Of a stretch of DNA of 64,000 nt, positions 1-7,829 are shown piece after piece. Position numbers and translations under genes: made by a program. Every line of letters begins with the position of its first letter. Positions within the stretch are counted from its first letter, which is position 1. The notes beneath the pieces are model-generated. The model ran no database searches and was not told the DNA's origin. It saw nothing but the letters and a program-made list of their open reading frames with translations. This stretch comes from Bacteroidales bacterium. GTDB lineage: Bacteria; Bacteroidota; Bacteroidia; Bacteroidales; WCHB1-69. The stretch spans positions 62,001-126,000 of the forward strand of contig JAFYNM010000033.1 of the NCBI GenBank assembly GCA_017549765.1. The letters run 5' to 3'.

Positions 1-1
1 C

Positions 2-2689
2 TACAACTACATGAACAGCTACATCACGGGATACGGCCAATACACCATCAACACCGACGGGCAGATTGTCTGGGGCACCGGCGGGCACATCTACGGCTAC
101 GGCGGCAGCGGCTACTTCATGTCGGTGGACGGCGCCACCACCCCCAACGCCGTGGTCTGGCAGCAGACCGTCAATGTCACCCCGAACACCCACTACGCCT
201 TCTCCGCACAGGTCGTCTCCATGCTCAACTCCTACCAGCAGAACGCCCAGGCCCTCCTCCAGTTCTCCGTCAACGGCACCCCCATCGGGCCCATCTTCCA
301 CGCCCCCGGCGTGCTCAACTCCTGGGTGCAGTACTATGATGTCTGGTACAGCGGCAACGCCACCACCGCCACCCTCACCATCCTCAACCAGAACACCAAC
401 GGCACCGGCAACGACTTCGGCCTCGACGACATCGCCTTCTACGACCTCGACAGCTGCTCCGTCAGCATGGACGTCACCGTCACGGTGCTGCCGGACACCG
501 GCTCCGGCACCGGGCTGCCCGACAACATGGAGATGACCGACTGCACGACGGAGGCGCAGCAGCAGCCCTGGGACGCCCAAGTCTTGCATTCCGCCAACGA
601 CATCCACTGCTACTATGTTCCTCTGGTCGGCGACATCGACGGTGACGGCATCGTGGAGATCGTGGCCGCAAAAACCGTCACCAACGACCACTACACCACG
701 CAGGTGGGCATCTACCGGGGCACCAACCTGCAACAAATCGGCACCATCAACGTCTCTCAAAAGATTTATGCGGGATTCGCAGGGCCCATGGCATTGGTCC
801 GTTACCCCGACGGCAACGGCGGCATGCAGGGTGCCATCGTCCTGCACTGCTACGACAACAAGCTACGATCCTACGACATCCACGGCAACCTGCTCGCCAC
901 CTCCAACGTGAGCACCCCCTGCGAGGGCGTTGTCTCCGTGGCAGACTTCAACGGGGACGGATGGCCAGACATCTACATCGGCAACGTCGTGTACGATGCC
1001 GCCACCCTAAACCGGCTTTGTGCAGGGCCTGCCAACGGCAACATGGGGAGAAGCTGGAGAAACTCCTCCACCGAGGCTGGCCGCAGCGCCATGCCCTTCG
1101 CCGCAAATGTCCTGGGAGACTCCAAACCCGAACTCATCTGCGGCAACACCATTTACAACGTCAACATTGTCAGCCGGACTAACGTGTCTTTGAACAGCGT
1201 GACAGAGATCAAAACCATCGCCATCCCCTCCCGCATCCCCCAGGACGGCAACGTGGCGGTGGCAGACTTCAACCTCGACGGACAGTTGGATGTCATGGTC
1301 ATCATTGACGGCACAAACTCCGTGACCACTGACTCGGCATACATATACGCATACGACCCCGTCACGGAGGACATCCTATTCATCCACGGCAAATACGCTA
1401 GAACCATCGGTTATCCCATGGTGGGAGACATCGACGGAGACGGCCGACTAGAGTTTGTCTACCTCGATTACCAATCCTCCGTCGCAAACTCCAGGATCAC
1501 CGCCATGAAATACCTGCCAACGACAGGGCTGCAGACCAAGTGGCAAGCCACGCACAGCGACGAATCGGGCCAGACTTCCATGACTCTGTTCGATTTCAAC
1601 CAGGACGGCATCATGGAAATCGTCTATCGGGACCAGAGCGACCTGCGCATCATCAACGGAAGTGGCAAAAGTCATCTCACCGGCAACGACACCATCCCAT
1701 TTTACAATCTATACACCAAGTACATGACCGCAGGCACCTGGAAGGAATATCCCGTGGTGGCAGACGTCAACAACGACGGCAAGGCGGAGATTGTGGTCTG
1801 CGGCAAGATGACCTCCGGCCTGGGTTGGGTAGGTGGGCAACTGGTGGTAATCGGGGGAATCCACCCCTGGGCCCCCGCGCGACCCGTGTGGAACCAGTAC
1901 ATGTACAACGTCACCAACGTCAACAAGGACCTCACCATCCCCTCGCCGCTCTTCAACAACGCCACCGCCTTCACAGACCCTCTGGGCGTGGTGCGCCGTC
2001 CCTTCAACAACTTCCTACAACAAGCCACCACTTTGGACCAGTACGGACGGCCTTTTGCGACACTTGCCAACCTATCCATCACCCCCGATCCTGTTGTTAC
2101 CATGGAAGGTAATGAAGGGCATATCGAGCTGACCATTTGCAACAACGGGGCACTCGTTTTCACTGCCCCAATGGCCATCTCGCTGTACACCAATTTGGGA
2201 GAGTGGGTTCAGACAGACTATTTTACGCAAAACCTTTCAGTGGGCGAGTGTGAGACTTTTAGTTTAACATACGACCTATCGATCTTCAAAAATTACGAAG
2301 ACCCTTTCCCGCTCCACATCATGGTGAACGACGTCGGCCACGGTCCAGCCCAATACGGTGGCTTGCAGGGGGAGTGTGACACCACCGACAACTCCTTTTA
2401 CTTTGACGGACGGCCTTGCAAAGTGGTCGTCCCCAACGTCGTCACGCCTAATGGGGACGGCATCAACGACGTGTTCGAGCCACAGTTGGAGGGGGATTTC
2501 ATCAGTCTGGAAATAGAAATCTACAACCGCTGGGGAAAGCGAGTGTACCAGCAACAAAGCAACGATAATCTATGCTGGGATGCGGCAAATGTCTCCGACG
2601 GAGTCTATTTCTGCGCCATTGAGTATCAGTGCATGACAGATGGCAAAAAGAAAAAAGGGTTGAACACCAGCGTGACGGTGGTGCGGTGA
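2..2689 (+). CDS. Secreted FG-GAP/VCBS-repeat protein, T9SS type B tail (5' partial)
   Basis: The reading frame is open to the left edge, so the N-terminus and signal peptide lie outside the window. About 895 residues are visible. A glycine/asparagine/threonine-rich jelly-roll-like region (first ~150 residues) is followed by at least six FG-GAP/VCBS calcium-binding repeats, read from D-x-D/N-x-D-G cores such as GDIDGDGIVEIV, ADFNGDGWPDIYIG and ADVNNDGKAEIVV, between about residues 200 and 600. A CARDB-like beta domain follows near residues 690-790. The last ~85 residues match the gliding-motility (CHU_C) type B sorting domain: VVTPNGDGINDVFEP, then IYNRWGKRVYQ and DGVYF. Family knowledge says such proteins are exported by the type IX system and displayed or released; the repeats suggest a beta-propeller adhesin-like role, which is inference. 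It is GC-rich compared with the next genes. Confidence 0.85.
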   Translation, partial: YNYMNSYITGYGQYTINTDGQIVWGTGGHIYGYGGSGYFMSVDGATTPNAVVWQQTVNVTPNTHYAFSAQVVSMLNSYQQNAQALLQFSVNGTPIGPIFHAPGVLNSWVQYYDVWYSGNATTATLTILNQNTNGTGNDFGLDDIAFYDLDSCSVSMDVTVTVLPDTGSGTGLPDNMEMTDCTTEAQQQPWDAQVLHSANDIHCYYVPLVGDIDGDGIVEIVAAKTVTNDHYTTQVGIYRGTNLQQIGTINVSQKIYAGFAGPMALVRYPDGNGGMQGAIVLHCYDNKLRSYDIHGNLLATSNVSTPCEGVVSVADFNGDGWPDIYIGNVVYDAATLNRLCAGPANGNMGRSWRNSSTEAGRSAMPFAANVLGDSKPELICGNTIYNVNIVSRTNVSLNSVTEIKTIAIPSRIPQDGNVAVADFNLDGQLDVMVIIDGTNSVTTDSAYIYAYDPVTEDILFIHGKYARTIGYPMVGDIDGDGRLEFVYLDYQSSVANSRITAMKYLPTTGLQTKWQATHSDESGQTSMTLFDFNQDGIMEIVYRDQSDLRIINGSGKSHLTGNDTIPFYNLYTKYMTAGTWKEYPVVADVNNDGKAEIVVCGKMTSGLGWVGGQLVVIGGIHPWAPARPVWNQYMYNVTNVNKDLTIPSPLFNNATAFTDPLGVVRRPFNNFLQQATTLDQYGRPFATLANLSITPDPVVTMEGNEGHIELTICNNGALVFTAPMAISLYTNLGEWVQTDYFTQNLSVGECETFSLTYDLSIFKNYEDPFPLHIMVNDVGHGPAQYGGLQGECDTTDNSFYFDGRPCKVVVPNVVTPNGDGINDVFEPQLEGDFISLEIEIYNRWGKRVYQQQSNDNLCWDAANVSDGVYFCAIEYQCMTDGKKKKGLNTSVTVVR

Positions 2690-2703
2690 AAGGGAAATAA
2701 TTG

Positions 2704-2711
2704 TATCTTTG
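2704..2711 (+). promoter_or_regulatory. Bacteroidota -7 element for the nonulosonate cassette
   Basis: TATCTTTG fits the TAnnTTTG consensus of the Bacteroidota primary sigma factor. It lies 56 bases before the synthase ATG and just after the stop of the preceding gene. No convincing -33 element was identified. Confidence 0.65.
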
Positions 2712-2766
2712 CCGACAAAAATTAAACTACTAATTATTCAGCATTAGGATTATTAAACAACTTGAT

Positions 2767-3642
2767 ATGAAAGCACCGAAAATTATTGCCGAAATCGGAT
2801 GTAACCACAAAGGCGACATGGATATCGCCAAAGAAATGATCATGACTGCTGCCACATACTGTAAAGTGGATGTTGTTAAGTTTCAAAAACGCTGCAATCG
2901 TGAGTTGCTTACGCCAGAGGAATATAACGCTCCCCATCCACATCCCGAAAACAGTTACGGTTCCACATACGGAGAGCATCGTGAATTTCTTGAATTTACC
3001 CTTGGCCAACATCGTCAGCTTCAAGAGTGGTGTAAGGAGTTTGGAGTGGAGTATTCTACGAGTGTTTGGGATGTAACATCTGCGAAGGAAATCACAACTC
3101 TTCACCCAAACCTAATTAAAATCCCTTCGGCATGCAATCTTAACAAGCCTATGTTACAATATCTCTGCGACAACTTCGGCGGAGAAATCCATATGTCATT
3201 TGGAATGACAACAAAGACAGAGGAAGAAGATATTGTAAGATTTTTCGAAGCTAACGGACGATCAAAAGACTTAGTTCTTTACAATTGCACGTCGGGATAC
3301 CCAGTTCCTTTTGAAGATATTTGTCTGCTTGAATTATCACGAATGCGAGAACAATATGCTGGAAGAGTGAAATCTATTGGTTTTTCTGGTCATCATCTTG
3401 GAATTGCTGTGGATGCTGCTGCAGTAGCTTTGGGGGCTGAATGGATTGAGCGCCATTTTACACTGGACCGAACTTGGAAAGGGACGGATCACGCAGCATC
3501 TCTTGAGCCGGATGGACTTCGCAAGTTGGCTCGTGATTGCCGTGCTGTTGCCAAGGCTTTAACATATAAACAGAAAGATGTTCTTGACATAGAAATGGTT
3601 CAGCGAAATAAATTGAAAAAAAACCAAGTAAAGGGTTTTTAA
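2767..3642 (+). CDS. NeuB/SpsE-like nonulosonic acid synthase lacking the SAF domain
   Basis: Predicted to condense phosphoenolpyruvate with an N-acylhexosamine or its 6-phosphate to form a sialic-acid-type sugar. The NeuB TIM-barrel signatures are present: IIAEIGCNHKGDMDIAKEMI at the N-terminus, VVKFQKR near residue 37, GFSGHHLGIAVDAAAVALGA near residue 208, and a phosphate/metal-binding HFTLDRTWKGTDHAASLEP near residue 231. At 291 residues it is about 50-60 shorter than usual synthases and stops where the antifreeze-like SAF domain would begin, so that domain is absent. The gene starts at an ATG behind a -7 element and is 7 bp upstream of the CMP-sugar synthetase, so the two are surely cotranscribed. 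Base composition is clearly more AT-rich than the neighbours, suggesting transfer. The exact substrate (ManNAc, mannose-6-P or other) cannot be decided: no 2-epimerase or reductase gene is nearby. Confidence 0.85.
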   Translation: MKAPKIIAEIGCNHKGDMDIAKEMIMTAATYCKVDVVKFQKRCNRELLTPEEYNAPHPHPENSYGSTYGEHREFLEFTLGQHRQLQEWCKEFGVEYSTSVWDVTSAKEITTLHPNLIKIPSACNLNKPMLQYLCDNFGGEIHMSFGMTTKTEEEDIVRFFEANGRSKDLVLYNCTSGYPVPFEDICLLELSRMREQYAGRVKSIGFSGHHLGIAVDAAAVALGAEWIERHFTLDRTWKGTDHAASLEPDGLRKLARDCRAVAKALTYKQKDVLDIEMVQRNKLKKNQVKGF

Positions 3643-3649
3643 TAAAAAG

Positions 3650-4822
3650 ATGGAAAAAGTAGTTGCTTTTATACCTGTTCGTGGAGGTAGCAAGTCAATA
3701 CCTCTGAAGAATATCAAGCCGTTTTGCGGGAAGCCTTTAGTTTGTTGGAATATCGAGGCCTTGGAACGATGTTTGGAAGTTGACCAAATTGTTGTCGCGA
3801 CAGACTCCGATATAATTGAAGATGTAGTTGTTTCACAACATTATCCCAAAACCAAAGTGTATCGCCGTTCCGCGGAAAACGCGTCAGACACTTCCAGTAC
3901 AGAAAGTGTGATGCTGGAGTACATCCACTATGCTGATCTTGATGACAATATAGTTTTTATGCTTGTTCAAGCCACATCTCCTCTTACGCAAACAAATCAT
4001 TTTACAGAGGCTTTGGAATTGTACAAAGAAAGGAATTACGACTCAATGCTGTCTTGTGTTCGCAATAAACGTTTTTTCTGGAATGAGAATGGGGAATCGG
4101 TCAACTATGACTATAAAAAACGTCCTCGAAGACAAGAATTTGCAGGATTGTTAATGGAAAACGGAGCTTTTTATATCAACAAGGTAAAAAACATCTTGGA
4201 GAAAGGCAATCGTTTGAGTGGTCGGATTGGTATTTATGAGATGCCGGAATATACAGCAAATGAAATTGATGAACCTGAGGATTGGTTTTATTTGGAGGAT
4301 TTAATGCGCAGACGGATATTGGCTAATTGTCAAAAAAACATAAAACTTTTTCTATCTGATGTTGACGGCGTGTTGACCGATGCTGGTATGTATTACTCCG
4401 AAAACGGAGATGAACTAAAAAAATTCAACACTCACGATGGTATGGGGTTCAGATTGTTGCGAAACGCTGGAATAAAGACGGGTATCATCACCACCGAGAA
4501 TACCAAAATTGTGGAAAATCGTGCAAGAAAGCTCAACGTGGACTATCTCTATCAAGGCAAGAGGGAAGGTGGAAAGTTGGGAGTTGCTAAAGAAATATGC
4601 GTAAAAGAGGGAATTTCACTAAACGAAGTCGCTTACATTGGAGATGATATCAACTGTTATGATCTATTGTCGGCAGTTGGTATTGCCGCCTGCCCTGCCA
4701 ATGCTGTTTTGCAAATTAAACGTATTCCGGGAATAATACTTTTGAAGAAAAGAGGCGGGGAAGGAGCCGTCAGAGAATTTGTAGAATGGCTATTGTGTCC
4801 TGATTATGAACACTCAAAATGA
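3650..4822 (+). CDS. CMP-nonulosonate synthetase fused to KdsC-like HAD phosphatase
   Basis: Two enzymes in one chain of 390 residues. Residues 1-225 are a NeuA-type cytidylyltransferase: the CTP-binding IPVRGGSKSIPLKNI (8-22), ATDSD near 50 and LVQATSPLT near 105. Residues 230-390 are a class C0 HAD phosphatase of the KdsC family with every catalytic motif intact: LFLSDVDGVLTD with nucleophile D237 and acid D239, threonine at 281, lysine at 309, and GDDINCYDL at 331-339. The likely combined role is removal of the 9-phosphate from the sugar phosphate made by the neighbouring synthase and activation with CMP. Animal CMP-sialate synthetases have the same domain order, but there the second domain mainly supports oligomerisation; here the motifs suggest real activity. 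Domain roles are family knowledge; the two-step pathway is inference. Confidence 0.88.
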   Translation: MEKVVAFIPVRGGSKSIPLKNIKPFCGKPLVCWNIEALERCLEVDQIVVATDSDIIEDVVVSQHYPKTKVYRRSAENASDTSSTESVMLEYIHYADLDDNIVFMLVQATSPLTQTNHFTEALELYKERNYDSMLSCVRNKRFFWNENGESVNYDYKKRPRRQEFAGLLMENGAFYINKVKNILEKGNRLSGRIGIYEMPEYTANEIDEPEDWFYLEDLMRRRILANCQKNIKLFLSDVDGVLTDAGMYYSENGDELKKFNTHDGMGFRLLRNAGIKTGIITTENTKIVENRARKLNVDYLYQGKREGGKLGVAKEICVKEGISLNEVAYIGDDINCYDLLSAVGIAACPANAVLQIKRIPGIILLKKRGGEGAVREFVEWLLCPDYEHSK

Positions 4823-4824
4823 GC

Positions 4825-4851
4825 AAGAGAGGAATTGACCCCTCTCTTTTT
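4825..4851 (+). terminator. Hairpin terminator after the CMP-sugar synthetase
   Basis: The arms AAGAGAGG and CCTCTCTT with an 8-base loop are followed by a short T run (TTTTT in total), 3 bases beyond the stop. It may reduce rather than abolish readthrough into the glycosyltransferase that starts 25 bases later. Confidence 0.55.
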
Positions 4852-4875
4852 GATAAGGTATTATAGGAATAGATT

Positions 4876-5928
4876 ATGAAATATATTTTCGGCGTATCCA
4901 GCCACCTCACCTTTTATATCGCACACCGCATAATTGAGCTGAACCATTTCGACAGAAACGAGTGCCTGTTGTTTCAGACTCGAAATTATTCCCTGCCTGA
5001 CAATTATAATGCCCAATACCCCCATCAAGTGCATACGGGCTACAATCTAACCAACAGCAAGAGCGGACGGGTGTTTGCCGGCGCTAACATTTTCAAAACC
5101 ATCCGGAACATTCGGGAGTTTGATGCTTTGATTGACCCTTTTCTTCAAAACGATGATTTTTTCTACTATACCCAAGTCTGTTCCAATGATATCACAAGTC
5201 TGATGGCCACCAAAAAGAATTGTCTCGGGTTTTATGTCATTGAAGATGGCCTGGCCTCCTACCGGGATTTCAACCCACAAACCTTTACTGGAATTCGATA
5301 CGTGGTGTACAAAACCTTGTTGAATCCTTTTTTCAATCGCATATATGCTTGCAAAAACCACTTCATTGCCTCGGAATCGCCGAAGTTTAAAGGCTGTATC
5401 GCCACTTTGCCTTTCTGTTTCCCGCTGCACCAAGACAAACTACAAGTGATAGGGCTCCCATACGAAATCATCGACCTAGGCTTCACTCCCGATGCCTTGT
5501 TATCCATAGATCCGCTGTACCTGCACTTCTCAAAAGAAGAAATAATGCAGATTTACACTGAATTGGGACATTTTATTAAGGACAAACAGTATAAGACCAT
5601 TGCTTTCAAGTACCATCCTAATTTCTTCGCCGCTGCCAATACGGAAATAAGACTTTTTTTTGAGAGAACAATACGCGATATTTTGGGAGAGAGTATGATT
5701 GAATTGGACAAGTCGGTAGTGCTTGAAAATGTTCTTAAGACTTATCGTTGCGATTTCTACACAGACAACTCCTCAGTCGCCCTCTATGGCAGCCAGATGG
5801 GGGCCAAGTGCTACACATACAAGCCTATTATGCGGAAGTACGCTCATAAAGAGAAGTTTGAAGAGTGGTATCCGACAATTCCCGTTTTGGAAAAGGCATT
5901 TTTACCGGTAGGCGCAAATAACCAATAA
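4876..5928 (+). CDS. Probable GT-B sialyltransferase (GT52/polysialyltransferase-like)
   Basis: A 350-residue cytoplasmic protein with no signal peptide. The three motifs that define bacterial sialyltransferases of the GT38/GT52/GT80 group can be read in order: an acidic IEDG at residues 122-125 (catalytic acid motif D/E-D/E-G), KYHP at 245-248 (HP motif, CMP binding) and DNSSVALYG at 297-305 (paired-serine motif binding the CMP phosphate). Its position directly after a nonulosonate synthase and CMP-sugar synthetase supports transfer of the CMP-activated sugar to a surface glycan or lipid. It starts at an ATG 53 bp after the synthetase stop, with a weak hairpin between. Acceptor and linkage cannot be read from sequence. 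Alternative: another GT-B enzyme of the same superfamily with a different CMP-sugar donor. Confidence 0.68.
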   Translation: MKYIFGVSSHLTFYIAHRIIELNHFDRNECLLFQTRNYSLPDNYNAQYPHQVHTGYNLTNSKSGRVFAGANIFKTIRNIREFDALIDPFLQNDDFFYYTQVCSNDITSLMATKKNCLGFYVIEDGLASYRDFNPQTFTGIRYVVYKTLLNPFFNRIYACKNHFIASESPKFKGCIATLPFCFPLHQDKLQVIGLPYEIIDLGFTPDALLSIDPLYLHFSKEEIMQIYTELGHFIKDKQYKTIAFKYHPNFFAAANTEIRLFFERTIRDILGESMIELDKSVVLENVLKTYRCDFYTDNSSVALYGSQMGAKCYTYKPIMRKYAHKEKFEEWYPTIPVLEKAFLPVGANNQ

Positions 5929-5949
5929 ATATATTCAAAAAACTAATTC

Positions 5950-6154
5950 TTTCAATCTCCGAACTGGTCATTCCGCCTTCACTGCCCTCAATGATATTTT
6001 GCTCCCCAGAGCGGGTTGCCTGCACCATTTGGTCAATGGTGCGATCTCCGTATCGTGGCATGAAACGATAGCAGAACTCCACCGTCAACTGGTATATGGC
6101 ATCACTCTTGCGGTAAAAGTATAAGTTTTGCCATACCACTGCTTTCTTCAACAC
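5950..6154 (-). pseudogene. Remnant of a four-helix-bundle (S23/IVP-like) protein
   Basis: On the minus strand a fragment of about 68 codons, read from a GTG or a lost upstream start, contains LYFYRKSDAIYQLTVEFCYR, GDRTIDQMVQATRSGEQNI and EGSEGGMTSSEIE, characteristic of the four-helix-bundle proteins related to those encoded in 23S rRNA intervening sequences. The similarity stops abruptly after SSEIE; the frame then runs into sequence antisense to the glycosyltransferase end. The C-terminal half (helices 3-4) is missing. This explains most of the 324-bp gap between the sialyltransferase and the ATPase. Confidence 0.6.
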
Positions 6155-6195
6155 CTTATTATTTTGAAAAAGTATCGCCACGTCTGAAAAAAATG

Positions 6196-6203
6196 TATTT
6201 TTG
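6196..6203 (+). promoter_or_regulatory. -7 element for the DUF234 ATPase
   Basis: TATTTTTG matching TAnnTTTG, 49 bases before the ATG of the ATPase gene. Confidence 0.6.
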
Positions 6204-6252
6204 CATCGAAATTTAACGGCAGTAAAATTTACGCCCATAAAATAAAGATAAT

Positions 6253-7611
6253 ATGAAAAAATTTTACGACAGGGTGTTAGAAATGCAGCGGTTGCATGAA
6301 ATGCAGCGACAAGCGTATGACGACCACAGCAGATTTGTGGTACTGACAGGCAGAAGGCGCGTGGGAAAGACCAGTTTAGTGTACCGTTTGATGGAGGAGA
6401 CAAAGGAGGAAGCACCCGGATTGTATTTCTTCGTGGGCCGCAAGACGGAAGCCACGCTGGTGAGGACCTACTGCGAGGAGGTGCGCACGAAGTTAGAAGA
6501 GTTTGTGCCGGAGGGCATCACGAGTTTTCGAGACCTGCTGCAGCTGCTGCTGGAAATCGGCAAGCGGAGACGGTTCACGCTGTTTATAGATGAATTTCAG
6601 GAGTTCGACAACGTGAATACGGGCGTCTTCAGCGATGTGCAGGATCTATGGGACAAATATAAAAAGCAAACGAATGTGTGCCTGATTGTGTCGGGCAGCA
6701 TTTTTAGCATGATGGAAAAAATCTTCAAGGATGAGGAGCAGCCGCTGTTCGGACGCGATGACTGCACCATCAAGCTGCAGCCGTTCACCACGGCGACGAT
6801 GCGCGAGATTTTGGGCGACTATAAGGCGGACTACACCAACGAGGATCTTCTGGCGCTGTGGACCATCACAGGAGGTGTGGCGCGATACATTGAGCAGTTG
6901 ATGAACAACCGCTGCACCAATGTGAAGAAGATGCTACACTATGTGTGCTCGAGCGGCGACAGCTATTTCATTGAGGAAGGTAAGTCGGTGCTGGTACAGG
7001 AGTTTGGTAAGCAGTACGGCACCTATTTCAGCATCTTGGACCAACTGGCACACGGCGATGTGACGCAAAGGGAGATTGAGGCGGCCCTGGGCGTGAACAG
7101 CCTAGGTGGGCAGCTAAAGATACTGGAGGAAAAATACGGCATCATCAGAAAGAAGCGGCCCGTAGGCGCCAAAGAGGGCAGCCAAACGGTGCACTACGAA
7201 ATTCAGGATAATTTCTTCCGCTTTTGGTTCCGATACATCCACCGTCATGCATCGCTGATCGAGATTCAGAATCTTCCGGCGCTGGAGAAAATAATGGTGG
7301 ACGACTACCCAACCTTCTCAGGCATCGCGCTGGAACGCTGGTTTCGGCAAAAGATGATGGAAAGCTGTCTCTACCGGATGATAGGTGGCTGGTGGCAGGC
7401 AGGAGGTGTGAACACCAAGGGCAACAGCGACGAGTTTGAGATTGACATTGTGGCCGAGACGCTGGAAGGCGAGGTGGAAGCCTACGAGGTGAAGCGCAAC
7501 CCGAAGAGATACAATCCCACCAGGCTGCAGGAGAAGGTGGAGGTAATGCAACGACACGTGTATCGTAGCAAGAAAATAAAAATGGCAGGGCTGAGCATGG
7601 AGGATATGTGA
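6253..7611 (+). CDS. ATPase_2/DUF234 family P-loop ATPase
   Basis: A 452-residue STAND-like AAA ATPase. The N-terminal ATPase domain has Walker A GRRRVGKTS (about residues 33-41), Walker B FTLFIDEFQEF (about 109-119) and a sensor-like VSGSIFSMM (about 150). A winged-helix segment lies near residues 265-320 (TQREIEAALG, LGGQLKILEEKYGII). The C-terminal DUF234 part has a PD-(D/E)xK-like arrangement, EFEIDIVAETLEGEVEAYEV, ending in E-V-K. Genes of this type are widespread in bacteria and archaea, often as multiple strain-variable copies; their substrate is unknown, and nuclease activity is only suggested by the fold. It stands alone, with its own promoter, between two decayed gene fragments, which marks this as a site of gene turnover. 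Confidence 0.82.
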   Translation: MKKFYDRVLEMQRLHEMQRQAYDDHSRFVVLTGRRRVGKTSLVYRLMEETKEEAPGLYFFVGRKTEATLVRTYCEEVRTKLEEFVPEGITSFRDLLQLLLEIGKRRRFTLFIDEFQEFDNVNTGVFSDVQDLWDKYKKQTNVCLIVSGSIFSMMEKIFKDEEQPLFGRDDCTIKLQPFTTATMREILGDYKADYTNEDLLALWTITGGVARYIEQLMNNRCTNVKKMLHYVCSSGDSYFIEEGKSVLVQEFGKQYGTYFSILDQLAHGDVTQREIEAALGVNSLGGQLKILEEKYGIIRKKRPVGAKEGSQTVHYEIQDNFFRFWFRYIHRHASLIEIQNLPALEKIMVDDYPTFSGIALERWFRQKMMESCLYRMIGGWWQAGGVNTKGNSDEFEIDIVAETLEGEVEAYEVKRNPKRYNPTRLQEKVEVMQRHVYRSKKIKMAGLSMEDM

Positions 7612-7622
7612 GACAGTCCTTC

Positions 7623-7788
7623 TTATTGAGGCATCCCCACCAGCCCCTTCGTCACATTCCAACGGAACTGGATCAGCTTCCAGCCGCGTTTTGGTACGCC
7701 CGTGAGCGTGTGCCCGAGGCACAGCACGATGGAGACGGCCCATTTTACCGCTTCCAAGACAAGCACATCGGTCTGCGCATATCTGAAT
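7623..7788 (-). pseudogene. Possible C-terminal remnant of an unidentified gene
   Basis: A minus-strand frame ending in a TAA reads through about 55 codons, including VLVLEAVKWAVSIVLCLGHT and GWKLIQFRWNVTKGLVGMPQ before the stop. It is hydrophobic, with evenly placed W/K/R residues, and looks like the tail of an envelope protein or glycosyltransferase rather than random sequence. There is no plausible start, and the frame runs into the -7 element of the following GT gene. I cannot name the family. It may instead be a chance open frame. Confidence 0.3.
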
Positions 7789-7794
7789 TTTATG

Positions 7795-7802
7795 TATTTT
7801 TG
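7795..7802 (+). promoter_or_regulatory. -7 element for the GT2 gene
   Basis: TATTTTTG followed by CCGAC, 28 bases before the GT2 ATG. The same TnTTTGCCGAC context occurs at 2704. Confidence 0.65.
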
Positions 7803-7829
7803 CCGACAACTTTATAATCATATCGTTTT

